A stretch of DNA of 64,000 nt from Sipunculus nudus (GCA_026874595.1 CM049308.1:24640367-24704366); one strand, 5' to 3'; positions 34,438 to 47,119 are shown, counted from the stretch's first letter. Program-made: numbers and translations. The notes: generated by a model from the sequence alone, not told the origin.

Positions 34438-34849
34438 TAAAGTCCTGTGGTCTACTCTTTACCACAATAGCCGGTTATTCAATTACATTTAATAGACAGG
34501 ACCATTTTTCCAAAAATCTTAACCCTTAAGAAATTTATACTGTGGACGGAATGATTTAAAGATATGCTTTTAAAACATAAAAAGCTAAAATAAGTAAAAT
34601 TTTACCCTAAATTTTACATATATTTGCATACAGCATGTGAAAGGTAAATTAAAATCATGTCTGGCAAACATGTATGAGTCTATTCACAATGACATAGTTT
34701 CTAATACATTAAGAGATCTTTTAAACCTTTGGGGTCCCTGTACCGGTGTTATATAAATGTTAAAGAGGCGCTAAGTTCTCTGATTAAATAGACTCTTTAA
34801 CAACGGTACTGAAAAAGAAGTCAAATTATTCTAATTTATTTAACAACAT

Positions 34850-34873
34850 ATTTATAATAACAATAATTATAAT

Positions 34874-34904
<31 letters not shown>

Positions 34905-35068
34905 TCAATAATAATAATAATAATCACAAAATAATAATAATGATAATAATAAATAAATAATAATGAATTTTTAAATAAATAAATATTATAATAATATAAT
35001 ATAAAATATATAAATAAATAATAATAATAATAATAATTATTATTATTATTATTATTATTATTATCATT
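34850..35068. repeat. (AAT)n/(ATT)n tract
   Basis: Long AAT runs turn into ATT runs at about 35035, so the tract is self-complementary and could fold as a hairpin. Confidence 0.85.
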
Positions 35069-35719
35069 TATGAAATATCATGCTTTTATGAAGCGTCAGT
35101 TGTTTATCAGAAAAGTCAGCTATCTATCATATTTATTAAAGAAAGCAATTCCAAGAGGCGGGAAAACTAATATTAAACAAACATTTTAAGTAGTATATTG
35201 TTTATAATGTAAAAATGTAATACAATTTTGCTGCAAATTTATATATTTACAGATAATGTATATAATAATAAATATATATCCGGCAACCCCATGAGAAAAC
35301 TACATTTGCTTATCAGATCTATGACCCACTGAGCTATATCGCATGATCCTGTATGATAACACACTATTTTTACTCGCTTTTGCTCCTACATTCTATATTC
35401 AGACATGTTCTACTGTAATATCTGATCTATATTTAGGATGGCTAACAGCAGAAAGCAAGAAAGAATAACAAGCAATCCAGTCTCTGTGTGGTCTCTGTGC
35501 GTTTATTTACAGGTCCTCTCATTAATTCCTATTTGTACACTGGAATGACGTAATCCGAATGTTCTAAGGCTTTCCCCTAGTTTCATTCATGTCCAACAGG
35601 GCTATACTCATAGTGAATCATTCACTCTGCTTATTTTCACATTAATTATAACCAATAAAATTGATAAACCGATCGGTAATCTACCTCTAATTACATCAGA
35701 ATATGCGTTTTAATTTCAA

Positions 35720-36600
35720 TTTAAAATAATATGAAAAAATTGTAAGATTACAATAAATCATTATGGCAATCATCGACTTACACACAAAAGGAGTGCCAAT
35801 TAAACGTTATTTAAGGCATCCAACGTATAAGCAGGGGCAGCGGCGTATATACCCCAGGGTATATACCCCCGACCACACATACACATACACTTTTTAGCAA
35901 CACTGGATGATTAATGTAATCCTCCTCTTTCTATTCAGACATTAAGATTAATATACTGGAAATAAAATGTATACTAATATTTAGAATAATAGACTTCAAT
36001 TCCATTTTTTTTTTGTCATTCGAAAACTCCATTTCTGGATTTACTAATAGATATTATGTATCTGAACCTGATTTTGGAATTTTAATTGAAAAAAAAATGT
36101 GACATTTCGATATTGATAGACTTATATAAAGAGTTGCCCCTACCTCTACAACGATCATACGAATATACACTGAAGGGCATACGGAAACAACCAAAGCAGT
36201 TCGAAAATTATATAAGCGATTTTTCACGCATATACGAGCACATGGAAAACCACCTTTAAGGGTAAAATATTTTCAATTTACCATCTTTTTATTGAAGGTA
36301 TGCTCGATCCACTGTTAATTTATATAAGTCTGCCAGTTCACGCATATACGCATATACGAGTACATGGAAACACACCTTCGTGTATTTTTTTTTCACGCAT
36401 ATTCGTATAGACGCGCACATGGAAACATACCTTTTGAGTCAAATTAGAATGGCATTCCATAGAACGCATTTTGTAAGGTAAAAAATTTTACTGGATATCT
36501 AGATCCGTATTAATCTTTACACCAAGGCTCATATTATTAATCAGTTATCTAATATTAAGACGTCGCACGGTTAGTGTATAGAAGGATGAAGTTCCAGAGA
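35720..36600. other. Intergenic, no gene
   Basis: Nothing coding is supported. A motif CACGCATATACGAG..CATGGAAA recurs three times at about 36218, 36336 and 36393. TATATACCCC palindrome-like bases lie at 35851-35872. Confidence 0.45.
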
Positions 36601-36613
36601 ATCTTCGCCACAC

Positions 36614-36775
36614 CCGGGGCGAATCCAGGACTTAGGGAAAGAAGGGTCTAACGCAGGAAGACTAATGACTTAAAAAGTTTGGAAAAGGGGTTCCAGACCG
36701 CAAAAATTCGTCTGAATCCCTTAAAAAAGGTTTCGACGACTGAAAAGGATCTCCCCCCGGATCCGCTTTTGGGAC
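36614..36775. mobile_element. MITE of the CAGGGGCGGATCC family, copy 1
   Basis: It starts CCGGGGCGAATCCAGGA and ends GGATCCGCTTTTG. The inner text (GGAAAAGGGGTTCCAGACCGC, then CTTAAAAAAGG) is shared with 42399-42605 and, reversed, 59197-59396. Confidence 0.6.
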
Positions 36776-37235
36776 ACAATAGAAAAATCTGAAGCTGGCA
36801 CGAATACGGTTCATGAGGAAAGCAAGCCATTTTTGCTATTCATTAAAAGAGATATTTTACATTTTATGCTGTCCAGTCTATTGTTAGTTCTTCAAGTGTA
36901 TTTTTATACAATTGTGGCAGTATTAAATGTCTGGCCCAAACATTAACGGCGCTACTCAACCAATTGTCTATGTGGAAAAAGGATTTCTTACACTGAATCA
37001 GTATGATAAAACAATGCAATATATGACAAAACCGAAACCGGTAGATGAATCTGCTATTCCGAAATAAATATTATTGGTTAAAATTATTTTTAAAATAATA
37101 ATCCCGAAAACACTACATCGTGATAAGGACCTTACGGCCGGTAATAATTTCGGAAGACGGCCGTGAAGCGGTCCACGACTCTGGGTCTCTTTTGTTGTTT
37201 CACGTGTTACCCATGTGTTATTTCCCACGCCAGCA

Positions 37236-37247
37236 TATTTAAATATA
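37236..37247 (+). promoter_or_regulatory. Gene 3 TATA-like element
   Basis: TATTTAAATATA lies about 60 bases upstream of the gene 3 ATG. An E-box CACGTG is at 37201-37206. The GGAAGTTCCC box of the other paralogues is not seen. Confidence 0.45.
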
Positions 37248-37304
37248 GCTTTGACATACTGTCGTATATGCTTGTGTGAGGCTCCGAACCGTACAGTTTA
37301 CATC

Positions 37305-37705
37305 ATGAAATTCGTCATTTTACTAGTTACACTTTGTGCAGGTTGGTACCAAATATATTCCATCGTTATACACGATTTAATCTTACTGACTTACCACATA
37401 AAGACTTTCATCTGAAATCTGATCACTGATCCAATTTCGGGTGTCAAATTCTAGGAATTTTCTTTACTATAGGACTCGGCAAATCATATCCAACCCCCCC
37501 CCCCCCCCTCCGCCGTTTTAGCTGTAACATATCTCGTTTTGTTGAGTTCTTTTCCCATATATTTACAATCAATTTTCATTTTTCAAATAACCTTTTTATT
37601 CCCTTCCTTTTAGATTATTAAGTTAATTACTTTCCAATTCATAAATTGAGGATATTAATGATCAGCTGTGTGATTTACTCCTTTGAGATCGCATCGAAAT
37701 ACTAG

Positions 37706-37760
<55 letters not shown>

Positions 37761-38388
37761 TATTGAGAGAGGGAGTCTTATCCCCTATAGGGCTCAGCTT
37801 GGGCTGGAGTCGATCTTGAAAAATCTCACCGCTCTTAGGCTGATACTCAAACTTACGCTCTGTGTTCTGATGTCCGATTGCGCCGCCTAGACCTTAGAAG
37901 CCAGTAAAATGCAAAGTTTGACATTAGACTTAAATGTATCAATTATTTTACCACGAGTACTACATTTAAAATGTGACATTTTGCAAGTTATAAACGGAGA
38001 AGCGTATTTCGCCATGAACATCAACATGTTACGAACTATTGAATGTTTTGACTTTCCAGTTTATTAAAGTAATTTTGTAATAATATAAATATTAAAGCCA
38101 GCCACACGTTACCCCAAACCCTCTTAAGTTTGAATACGTCATGCAAAAAAATAGAAGCTGAGGAACAGAAAATCCTTATAATCTTTTGTTAAAGTACCTC
38201 AAAATGTACTCTTTACATTGCATATTTTAAACATTTCTCTCATATGGATGCGGGACACATACCCTTCCCCATGTAAATATAGTAAACTTAAATTAAGACA
38301 TGGCTTAGATTTTATTAATATTTTCCATAAAATTAAGTGTATTTCGTGTAAGACACATTATATAAATATATTTATATATACACATATA

Positions 38389-38426
<38 letters not shown>

Positions 38427-39698
38427 CAAAACGAAAATTTTAAGAACTTTGTTTACATAATATCCATCAAGCAGCAATTCAATATAAGCGCCCTCCCTGT
38501 TCGCGATTTTTCTGAATCCGCAACTGCATCTTTTTTTTTAAGGAAAACGTTTCTAAACATGGGACATCTTCATATTGCTTATTAGTACAGGTTTTGCGAT
38601 CGATTCAAAGTAAAATAAGGTTTATCAGACACATTTTCTTTGACAAAACTATTACATAGATCTGAGATTATGTTATGATCCAGCCATAACATGTGCTGAC
38701 AGCTCCAATTTATGGTATAAAGGCCAGTCTAAAAAAAATCATCTGAATTATATTAAAACTAATGACACATTTTAGTACACGTCAAACTACATTTGAACAT
38801 ACGATATACGGAACACTTCGTTTTTGTTGGAAGTTCGTTCGAGTTTATACATGAAAAAATGTAATAAACAAAACTAAAGGTTCTAAAATCGTCGGCGGTT
38901 GGATGAAATCGATTTCAAATTACTTAAGTTTAAGTTATCGGTGGGGTAAGCTGAAACAGAGTTAATCCGAATTGCTCCAACTGTTTAACAGCTAAATTTT
39001 TAAAAAGAAAACATGTTAATTATCCCAAATATTTTAGTGTTATAATTTTCAAATAAATATATGTACCCTACTCGGTGATGCTAACAAATTAGAATGATGT
39101 CGGTATCTTAATGTCTGGGTCAATTAACTTGTTAACTGTTCATTAATTTCATAATCCCTGAAAAAAATGGCTTACCCTTACTATATGCTGAAATAACATA
39201 CTTTTATACAAATTTATTATTCCTTATAGTTGTCATATATTATACAGAATAAATTTCCATTAATTCATATAAAAACACTGTACCAAGTGTAAAACATACA
39301 AACTTTATGGGATCATATACATATTTAAACCGAATAAAAGATTGATTAAAGGACGAGGTTCTCGTCTGGGGTAGTACCTTAGGATATACAGTAGATCTTG
39401 TTTTATTGAATATAATATTTATCAACTTATAATATTGATTTAAACGGGCTATTCAAATAAGCGGGATGATTTCATGGTTGTTGCCGTCACTATGTATTTT
39501 TGTAACACAGTGGTCTTCGCACAACATGATGAACCCTGCGGACCCGACAACCTAGGTCACTGCCATCAGGACAGGTGCTTCATAGCACTTGACGAGATCC
39601 CGTGTCCGAATCCTGGCGAGAACGGCTGTGAAATAAATCACGAATGTTGTTACAATGCATCCATGATTGATACAATTCCAGACGCATGCTTTACGTAA
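37305..39698 (+). CDS. Gene 3: divergent secreted eight-cysteine protein
   Basis: Coding exons are 37305-37341 (37 nt, MKFVILLVTLCA) and 39511-39698 (188 nt), joined in phase 1 across a 2.2-kb intron. The product is 74 residues. The cysteine pattern is C-x7-C-x4-C-x8-C-x7-C-x5-CC-x11-C, with CPNPGENGC and a sequon N-A-S after the CC pair. It shares exon size, intron phase, cysteine count and the CPNPGxNGC core with genes 1, 2 and 4, but little else, so it is an older paralogue. The donor (GCAG|GTTGGT) is weak. No ~35-bp array precedes its acceptor (AACACAG|TG). A hAT-like MITE lies directly after the stop. The terminal untranslated exon is not clearly identified; an acceptor-like TTTGCGTTACAG at 40232-40243 is one candidate. 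Confidence 0.83.
37494..37509. repeat. Poly-C run in gene 3 intron
   Basis: About 16 C in a row, interrupted only at its 3' end by T and C. Confidence 0.8.
37703..37757. repeat. (TA)n microsatellite
   Basis: TA array in the gene 3 intron. Confidence 0.9.
38384..38424. repeat. (TA)n microsatellite
   Basis: TA array in the gene 3 intron; the frame at 38218-38460 that crosses it is not a gene. Confidence 0.9.
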
Positions 39699-40157
39699 TC
39701 AGGTACCAGTGGCGCCAAATTTTCTTCCAGGGTGGGGGATATGACTTGCAGACACACACAATCACACACACACACACACACATATATATATACATTTTAA
39801 CGTCTGTATGACACATATTAAAATATATTTATAAACTTAATCACATTTCAGATATAGTTCAATTATATATAAGGTTTTGGAAAAAAGGTTTTATGTTTAA
39901 AGTGTATTATTTTTAAACCAGGTTTATATGAAATATAAGGTTTTTGGAGAAAAGGAATAATGTTTCCAGTATGTTATTTTTAAACCAGGTTTAGACAAAA
40001 TATTTCTAAAAAAAATTCTTCTCTAAATAGGGGGGGGGGGGGGTGATTACATTGACCATCCCCCATTGCCAAAAAGTGGTGGGGATATATACCCCCCCCC
40101 AAACCCTACGCGCCCCCCTACCCCCCCCCCCCCCATATTGACGCCCCTGTCAGGTAC
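39699..40157. mobile_element. hAT-like MITE at the gene 3 stop codon
   Basis: The 443-bp element (39707-40149) is flanked by a perfect 8-bp duplication TCAGGTAC (39699-39706 and 40150-40157). Its inverted ends are CAGTGGCGCCAAAT and the complement of ATTGACGCCCCTG. It contains CA/TA and poly-G/C tracts but no transposase. The duplicated target includes CAG|GTAC, a potential splice donor one base after the gene 3 stop. Confidence 0.82.
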
Positions 40158-40676
40158 TACTCTTTAAGTCAGGTAAAAACTATTATTGGACCAGTAGCTA
40201 CAGGCCTGTAATGCAAATCTTTGTTTTACTTATTTGCGTTACAGCCTCTAATATGGAAAGTTTACCCTGTAAAGTTTAGTCAGATCTGACCGAAGTGGTT
40301 CATATCTCAATATTCGGCGTTGAGTGTGAAGACATGCAACAACTCCTACATATTGTAACTTATTGTTCAGTATGTATGAAAATGTTGGCACTTACTTTCA
40401 AGAAAATCAAATAATAATTACCTCCATCGGCAATTGTTTACAGCCTGGCAAGGCATGCTGGGAAGGTTTAGGAAGGTCTTTTCCTGAGTGACGTCATAGG
40501 GATCTGTGAGGGAAACACCATATATAGGGTGTTTTTATGGGTATTTTCCATAAATCTCCATTTAAATTTGCATGGGATTCCCGTTAAGAGTTAGTATCTA
40601 ATCAGAGGGGAAACTCTCCCCCACAGGTGTTCGGACTCCATTTCATAATGGAGGCTGAATGTTTTGGCTATTACAG

Positions 40677-40800
40677 CAGGAATGGGCAAACTATACGGCC
40701 CGCGAGCCACATGCGGCCCACAAGGTCTGTTTTTGCGTTTGCCTACAAAGCCTGTTTGTGCGAAAAGTCAATACTTGTGTGGCCTCAGACTTTCTCCGTT
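40677..40800 (+). mobile_element. hAT-type terminal fragment
   Basis: CAGGAATGGGCAAACTATAC followed by GGCCCGCGAGCCACATGCGG is the characteristic end sequence of a widespread hAT group. The other end was not found. Confidence 0.5.
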
Positions 40801-40849
40801 CTCGTAAAATATAAGGCGTTACTCTGTGGATGATGTACACAGTTCAGAG

Positions 40850-42390
40850 GTTTATCAGGTTCATTCATGCACTGCTTAGCTCTCTTATAGGGACCCGAGG
40901 CCTCGACAGGGAAAGAAATAACCATAACTGTAAGGAAGCATTTTCGTACAAAAACATATGATAGTCATCCAGAATACCCCTAACATTAAATGGATTGTTC
41001 CTTGCAGAATAACCTAACACTATACTGAATTTAAACAATTTTTTTCAGAATTTTGTGCGTTATATTGCACAAAAACAAACCAAATAATCAAGGGTAAAAC
41101 ATAATTCTTTAGCTGCACTGTCTCCTTAATTTACCGATTAACTAATTAACTGATCATCGTTGTCTTTTCGTTAACAGGGTAACAGAATGCTATTAATGTC
41201 TTGTGTAATATGCTACTAAGTGAAATTTTTCCCTCAGTTATAGTGCATTCTCGTCGTGTGCGCGCCAAAGTCGCCGTTTACCTAGAAAACTGATGCAAGT
41301 ATATGTCGTTTGATTTCAGGTGTATCTACGGGCTGCCTACAGAAGATTGGAACTTCACCTGATAAAAATGCAAATAAAATCAACTCCAAGCAGATTTTCT
41401 TTCGTTATTGACTTCACCAGGACGGTTTGTGTTTGTGTGTACGTGTTTGTGTGTGCGTGTTTGTGTGCGTGTTTTGTGTGTTTGTTCATAGCTTCACTCA
41501 GACAATTGGGAACGGAATCTCATGAAATTTTCTGGGCGTTTTGGGAATAAGCAAAATGAAGAATTGATTTGATTTTGGTGTGGATCCGGCTCATGATCAG
41601 CATACAGGAACGCCATCATAGCAATATTCACAAATGTACAATTACTCACGCAGGAATGAACCTGGGAATATGGGCAAAAAGTGAAGGCAAGCATGGGTTT
41701 GGGAGCGTCCCACAACCAGGACCCCCCCCCCCCGCATGGCTTAGGCTTGCATTCATTAGAATGCATATTTTTAGATACCCTTAACTGTGAGAATCTGTAA
41801 CGCTGGATAATAGCTGAATTCAGTACAAGTATACATACATACGTGTACTATATCTCTGTTGCGGTCAGCATGACAAAAAAAAATACAAAATGCATGACAG
41901 TATATATGACAGTAATAGAACCAAGGTCTATAGCATGGATAAACTATGACAATATTTAAGCCTCAACCCTATGAAGGGGAGGTTTATAGGGGTTAATGAC
42001 TTTATTTCAACATCAATATATGGGTCTAAATTTGTGGCTGGACTTCTATAGGTTCCCAAGAATGCAAATACATCAAATACATTATTATTATTTTTTTTTT
42101 TCAATTTTGTCTGTTTTTCTTTTCTTCTTTCTTCTGTTCTGCTCGTGTCTCAATTATGATTGATTTTAAAAAACGGACCTTTGGGCACAAAATTAGTCAG
42201 GGGGCCCTTAAAAGCAGCAGATATGTAATTGACCTTGACTTATGTCAGAGGTTGTACACCCCATTATCGCTCAGTTGCGGGTATCGGGGCTTCGGATGAT
42301 CACCCTGCAAATAACAATAATTCATTTGAAATAATTAAATGGTAACATTGAGTATTAAAGCATGTAAGAGCATAAGTGATAAAAAAAGTT
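40850..42390. other. Intergenic, no gene
   Basis: A (GTGTTT)n-type tract lies at 41427-41482. A reversed copy of the 15990-16190 repeat lies at 41565-41790, with a poly-C run at 41721-41732. Nothing else recognisable. Confidence 0.5.
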
Positions 42391-42398
42391 TCATCGGT

Positions 42399-42605
42399 CA
42401 GGGGCGGGTCCAGGATGTAGGAAAGGGGGGGGGTCCAACGCTGAAGGACTAATGAAAACCCTAAATCAGGTCTCAAGGTCCGGAAAGGGGGGGTCCAGGC
42501 CGCATAATTTTGTCTGAAACCGTTAAAAAAATGTTCCTTCGGATGAAAAAGGGGGGTCCGGACCCCCCCCGCCCCCAAAACAAAACAAAAAAAAATCCGC
42601 TTCTG
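42399..42605. mobile_element. MITE of the CAGGGGCGGATCC family, copy 2
   Basis: It begins CAGGGGCGGGTCCAGGATG and ends near ATCCGCTTCTG. It shares inner sequence with 36614-36775 and 59197-59396. Confidence 0.65.
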
Positions 42606-42863
42606 CACTGGTTATTGCTCGGTAACCCGCCAGGATGATCCTCAAGCCACCAGCTAATACCAACTAATAGCTCTACTTTAATGAAATTGCCACAACAATG
42701 TTACAGGATCTTTTGAATTAATTTTTAAATTAATCTAGATTAAATCGAAAATATAATGAATTGATCCAATAGTGTTTTCCTGACCCTTTACAAAATTTCA
42801 ATAAGATCTGTACAGAACTGTTTGCGGTAATCTGCTGATAGACATACTGCAGGTAAAATATAA

Positions 42864-42951
42864 TACAATGAAACCCCGAGCTGCGGACACCCCGTATAAC
42901 GGACAAATTGTCCGGTCATGTGATTGTCCGCTATAGAGGGGTTTCACTGTA
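42864..42951. mobile_element. 84-bp MITE with TA duplication
   Basis: The element (42866-42949) has ~24-bp inverted ends, CAATGAAACCCC...GCGGACA and its near complement TGTCCGCTATAGAGGGGTTT followed by CACTG, flanked by TA. This fits the Tc1/mariner-pogo superfamily. It is almost a hairpin. Confidence 0.7.
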
Positions 42952-43317
42952 CCTCTGGAATAATGGCGGAGGTATTATCATACAGAATGTGACATTCATC
43001 TTTGAGTGAGTTTCTACATTTGGCTTTATACTAGCGGCAGCCTGCCACCCAAACGTCGAATTTTATTTATCTGAAGACGTTGGGGTGGCAATACAAACTA
43101 TTGTGTTCGCATAAATTCAAGTACATGCAGGTGTGCACGCCATTTCTAACAGTACTTTTTCATTGTATTCCCAGGCAAAGTCGGTCGCCGCAGAGATTTT
43201 TTTGTGGCGAAACAACTCAAAAATTTTAAAATGGCCCTATTTAAAATTGGGCATTACCTTTACTAGGAGAGTGACCTTGACCTTGAATATTGCCATCTAT
43301 GGTTAAAACCACACAAA

Positions 43318-43319
<2 letters not shown>

Positions 43320-43405
<86 letters not shown>
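43320..43405. repeat. (AT)n microsatellite
   Basis: Long AT array with one TTT interruption at about 43370. Confidence 0.93.
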
Positions 43406-43407
<2 letters not shown>

Positions 43408-43554
43408 AATAAAGGAATCAAGGATTGATCCGAAAAATCAAATTGACCGAAGATCTTGGATAGCTTTGTTTCCTGTGCCACCCTCTGTCCTTTTCTTGTT
43501 TTTGCGCCTTCTAATATCCCATTATTGCCAATAGACAGTACTGGGAGCATTATA

Positions 43555-44110
43555 TGTCTAAAACTAATGGACAGATTTGGCTGGAATTGTGCATGTCAAT
43601 TGATCTTGGATACCCCCATCATGTGTTGAAAACTGCTGGCGCCATCTGCAATCGTTTTCGTGTGGCGTCCATCCGTAGATTTGCTTTCGGTGAAAATTGC
43701 TCATATTTCAGGAGTGGTTCAATGTGTTTTTTCTGAAATTTTGCATATACATCCATCTTGGAGAGTTTCCTCGTAAAGCAGACAGGTAGCGCCACCAACC
43801 TTACCGTATTCATAGTATAAATAAATGCCCTTTTCTCAGTAATGATTTGCCGTTTTGGCCAGAAATTGTGCTTGCCAATAGATCTTGGATACCTTCATGT
43901 CATATTCAAGACTGGTGGTGCCATCTTTAATGGATTTCGTGTGGCGTCCATCCGTACATTTGCTTTAGGTGAAAATTGCTCATATCTGAGGAATCGTTTA
44001 ATGTGTTGGTCTGCAATTTAGTATGTACATCTATCTTGAAGTTTTCTCATCAACCAGACATGTGGCGCCACCTACCTTTCCATTTAAATAGTATAAATTA
44101 ATTCTCTTTG
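43555..44110. repeat. Two ~290-bp tandem units
   Basis: The phrase TTCGTGTGGCGTCCATCCGT occurs at about 43657 and 43938. The units begin near 43565 and 43850 and share most of their text, including GGTGAAAATTGCTCATAT. The open frame 43554-43736 lies inside the first unit. Confidence 0.75.
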
Positions 44111-44399
44111 CTCAAGGGTGATTCACCATATTTTCCCCAATATTTGGTGACAAATATTGTTTCTCAAGTTGATAAATGGAAGAAACCATGGTCGTTTGCC
44201 AAGTGTCAGTATATACTGCTGAAGATAGGGGCTTATTCTTAAAGGGGGAATACTATGGCACCTGCAGTGCCAAGAAATTTCTAGTTTTCATCTGCTTATC
44301 GAACTTTCATTTTTCCGAAAAAGACCTAAAGTGACCTTAATTTATTGGGAAAAATAACTAGATGTGGTCGGACAACGGTCCGCAGAGGGTCCCGTATTT

Positions 44400-44990
44400 C
44401 TGGTAGTGTAGGACTAGTTTACATATGGGTGAAAATTTAATGTTAACGTTGAAAAATATGACAAACAGGAAAAGGTTTTATCCATATGCGTGAGGGAGAA
44501 ATCCTACTGATTCAAATAATATTAAAGAAGATATGTCTGAAATAATGTGTGCAATAGAAAATCACTTATTATACTCTGTTGGCCATATTTGATGTTGAGA
44601 AAGTCTGTATTTTAATAGGTCAGAAGCCCTAATAGGCACCAATCATCCCTGTGAATTTGAGAAAGATCAAGCATGTTCTGATTGAGATTTCGGATGCGAA
44701 AGAAAATCAACGATTGTGCTCTGGTGACCATACTGTTATTCCGATAGGTCTGTAACGCGATAGGGATTGAGTCCATATAGGCACCAATGATCCCTAACAA
44801 ATGATAAAAGATCAAGCATGTTCTTGTTGAGATATCGGGTGCGAAATAAAATCACCCATTGTGCTTAGGCGGCTATATTGGAAAACGGACGAAAGAAAAT
44901 CAGCGATTAGACTGTGGCGGCCATATTGGAATTCCGACAGGTCTGTAATTCAACAGGTCTTGAGCCCTTGTGTGTACCAATCATCCCTGT
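44400..44990. repeat. Second copy of the GCCATATTGG repeat block
   Basis: It matches 12440-13270 from GACTAGTTTACATATGGG to the CCAATCATCCCTGTGA modules, without the 222-bp duplication. Confidence 0.7.
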
Positions 44991-46089
44991 GACTCGCAGG
45001 CCCCTATCAGTTATTTTAGAAGAAATGAGCACCATGTTATTAGCTTTTTACATACTACTTTATGGTGGAAATCAGTAAATTCTTCAACTGCAGCCGCAAT
45101 TATTCTCTAAGTTGTTCTTTAAATTCGATTAAGGTGATGTTAAAATCGATTATCGGTCCGGTTTTGACGATCAGTTATTGATAATATCAGGGAGGATTAT
45201 CGACAAAAATGACAATTCATGTATTGGTAATTTAACGCAAAATTATCGATTACAAATCGATTTTGTTAAAGAGGAGTGTATGTAAAAGAAATTCATACAA
45301 CACGTCTTTCAGAAACCATTTTCGCTAGTGCGATGAGCGGTAATGTCACAACAAGAATACCGCTTTGTCCAGATGAAATATTTCCCATACTTCAACAACA
45401 CTAAATGTGCTTTTTGACTGATTCATCTGTCAAGTCTGGCTACATTCAAAAAATAAAGTTCACAATTTTGGCTTACATTTGATGAACGATTAACCGATTG
45501 TTCCGGCCTTCGAGGTCCCGTGATATAATGATGAAAGAGAAGCCTGTACAGAGAAAAATGAATATAACTCACAGGTATAAACTGAAATTTTAAATAAAAT
45601 TTTGCAGTTTTTAGTTTACTGCGATTTAAGTTTTTTCTCTTTTGAACATTTTTCACTTAAAAATTAAAATAAACAATGCCTTAAATGTGTAAAGGGGGGG
45701 GGGGGGGCTGTAGTTCGCCTTTCCTCAGACGAATGCATAAGTATACATTCGTTATTATTTATCAGGCTGACACGTGCTGTTCTCATGACTTTAAATATAT
45801 ACACAAACTATATATACCGCATTCTTATAATGTGACTAATTTATAACCCTTAAACAGCCACGTGCTTAAAGTGTAAAGGTGTCAATTGAAATGTAGACCA
45901 TGTGAACATTATCTTATCATATTAAAAAAATGACCTGGTCAGAAACCGGCCCAAGTCCGTTCCGATTGGTGGTTCCGTCTAATAAGTGATACATTGAACC
46001 GGCTTTTTATTTTATTAAATTTTGTTTTTATACGAAACGCACGTTATTTGACTGATCTTGTGTGTTTAGCGATGGAATAAATTTGTGCA

Positions 46090-46140
46090 GTAAAATGACG
46101 AACTTCATGAGTATACTTTATAAAATGATGAACTTCATGA
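46090..46140 (-). pseudogene. Relic signal-peptide exons (two copies)
   Basis: On the minus strand, ATG at 46108 begins ATGAAGTTCGTCATTTTAC. This matches 18 of the first 19 coding bases of gene 3 exon 1 (MKFVIL). A second copy with one more change starts at 46138. After six codons the similarity stops and no donor or cysteine exon follows, so these look like exon relics. Confidence 0.4.
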
Positions 46141-46819
46141 GCTATTCGTCCTGGTCCAGATGCGTTACATCGATCATTTGGATTCAAACTGAAATTCATT
46201 TTGAATTCTCTCATTTTATTTTATGGGTATGAGATTTTGGCTTGCATGTGATAAACGATTTACCGGTTTCTCCGGCCTTTAGTGTCCAGTGATATTATGA
46301 CGGAGAAGCCTGTACGGGGAAAAGATAAATACAACTCACAGGTATAAACTGAAATTTTAAATAAAATTTTGCAGTTTTTAGTTTTCCGCTATTTTTTTCT
46401 ATTGAACTTGTTTACTTTAAAATCAAATTAAGCAATGCATTGTGTATTGGGGGGGGGGGGGGGGCTGTAGTTCGCCTTGCCTCGGACGAGTGTATAAGTA
46501 TACATTCGTTATTATTTATCAGGCTGACACGTGCTGTTCTCATGACTTTAAATATATACACAAACTATATATACCGTATTCTTATAATTAAACTAATTTA
46601 TAACCCTTAAACAGCCACGTGCTAAAAGAACAAATGTGTCAGTTGAAATGTAGACCATGGGAACATTATCTTATCATATTTAACAAACGGCCTGGTTAGA
46701 ACCCGGCCCAAGTCCAAGTGATACATGGAAATTTTTATTTTATTAAATTTTGTTTTTAAACGAAACACACGTCATTAAAGTGATTATGTTCGTATAATGA
46801 TTCAATAAATTTGTGCAAA

Positions 46820-46840
46820 TGGTAAAATGACGAACTTCAT
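46820..46840 (-). pseudogene. Relic signal-peptide exon (third copy)
   Basis: In the second ~770-bp unit, ATG at 46840 (minus) begins the same 19 bases as at 46108 and reads MKFVILPFAQIY before a stop. Confidence 0.4.
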
Positions 46841-47119
46841 GAGGTAATCATTCTGGCTCAGATGCGTCACATCGATCACATGGATTCAGACTGGAATCCA
46901 TTTTGAGTTATCTCATTTCAGTTCATGTTTAAACAGATTCACTTAAACCGATTGTTATAGGACCGAGTGGGCGATAGTTATATCATTTATAACGAATGCA
47001 TGCTGCTCTATGCCGTTTGTTCTTGCAATAGTCATCACAACAAAACGTCATTTCTAAGTTAGTATCTTAAGTTTGTTCCATTAACACCTGGCCCCTAACG
47101 ATAGGACACATGGTGGACG

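Larger units (their letters stand above)
31795..35720. repeat. Segmental duplication, copy II
   Basis: Direct repeat of 27228-30870. It differs by a MITE insertion (33973-34437), longer AAT tracts and no SINE at the 29775-equivalent position. Confidence 0.88.
45460..46935. repeat. ~770-bp direct duplication
   Basis: The unit at 45460-46230 is repeated at 46236-46935 with an offset near 770 bases. Shared text includes the poly-G run with GCTGTAGTTCGCCTT, and GCTGACACGTGCTGTTCTCA. Both units carry the exon-1-like sequence described separately. Confidence 0.82.

Noticed and set aside
41320..41550. 76-residue frame with VCVCVYVFVCAC
   Set aside because: Cysteine/valine run comes from a GTGT-type microsatellite.
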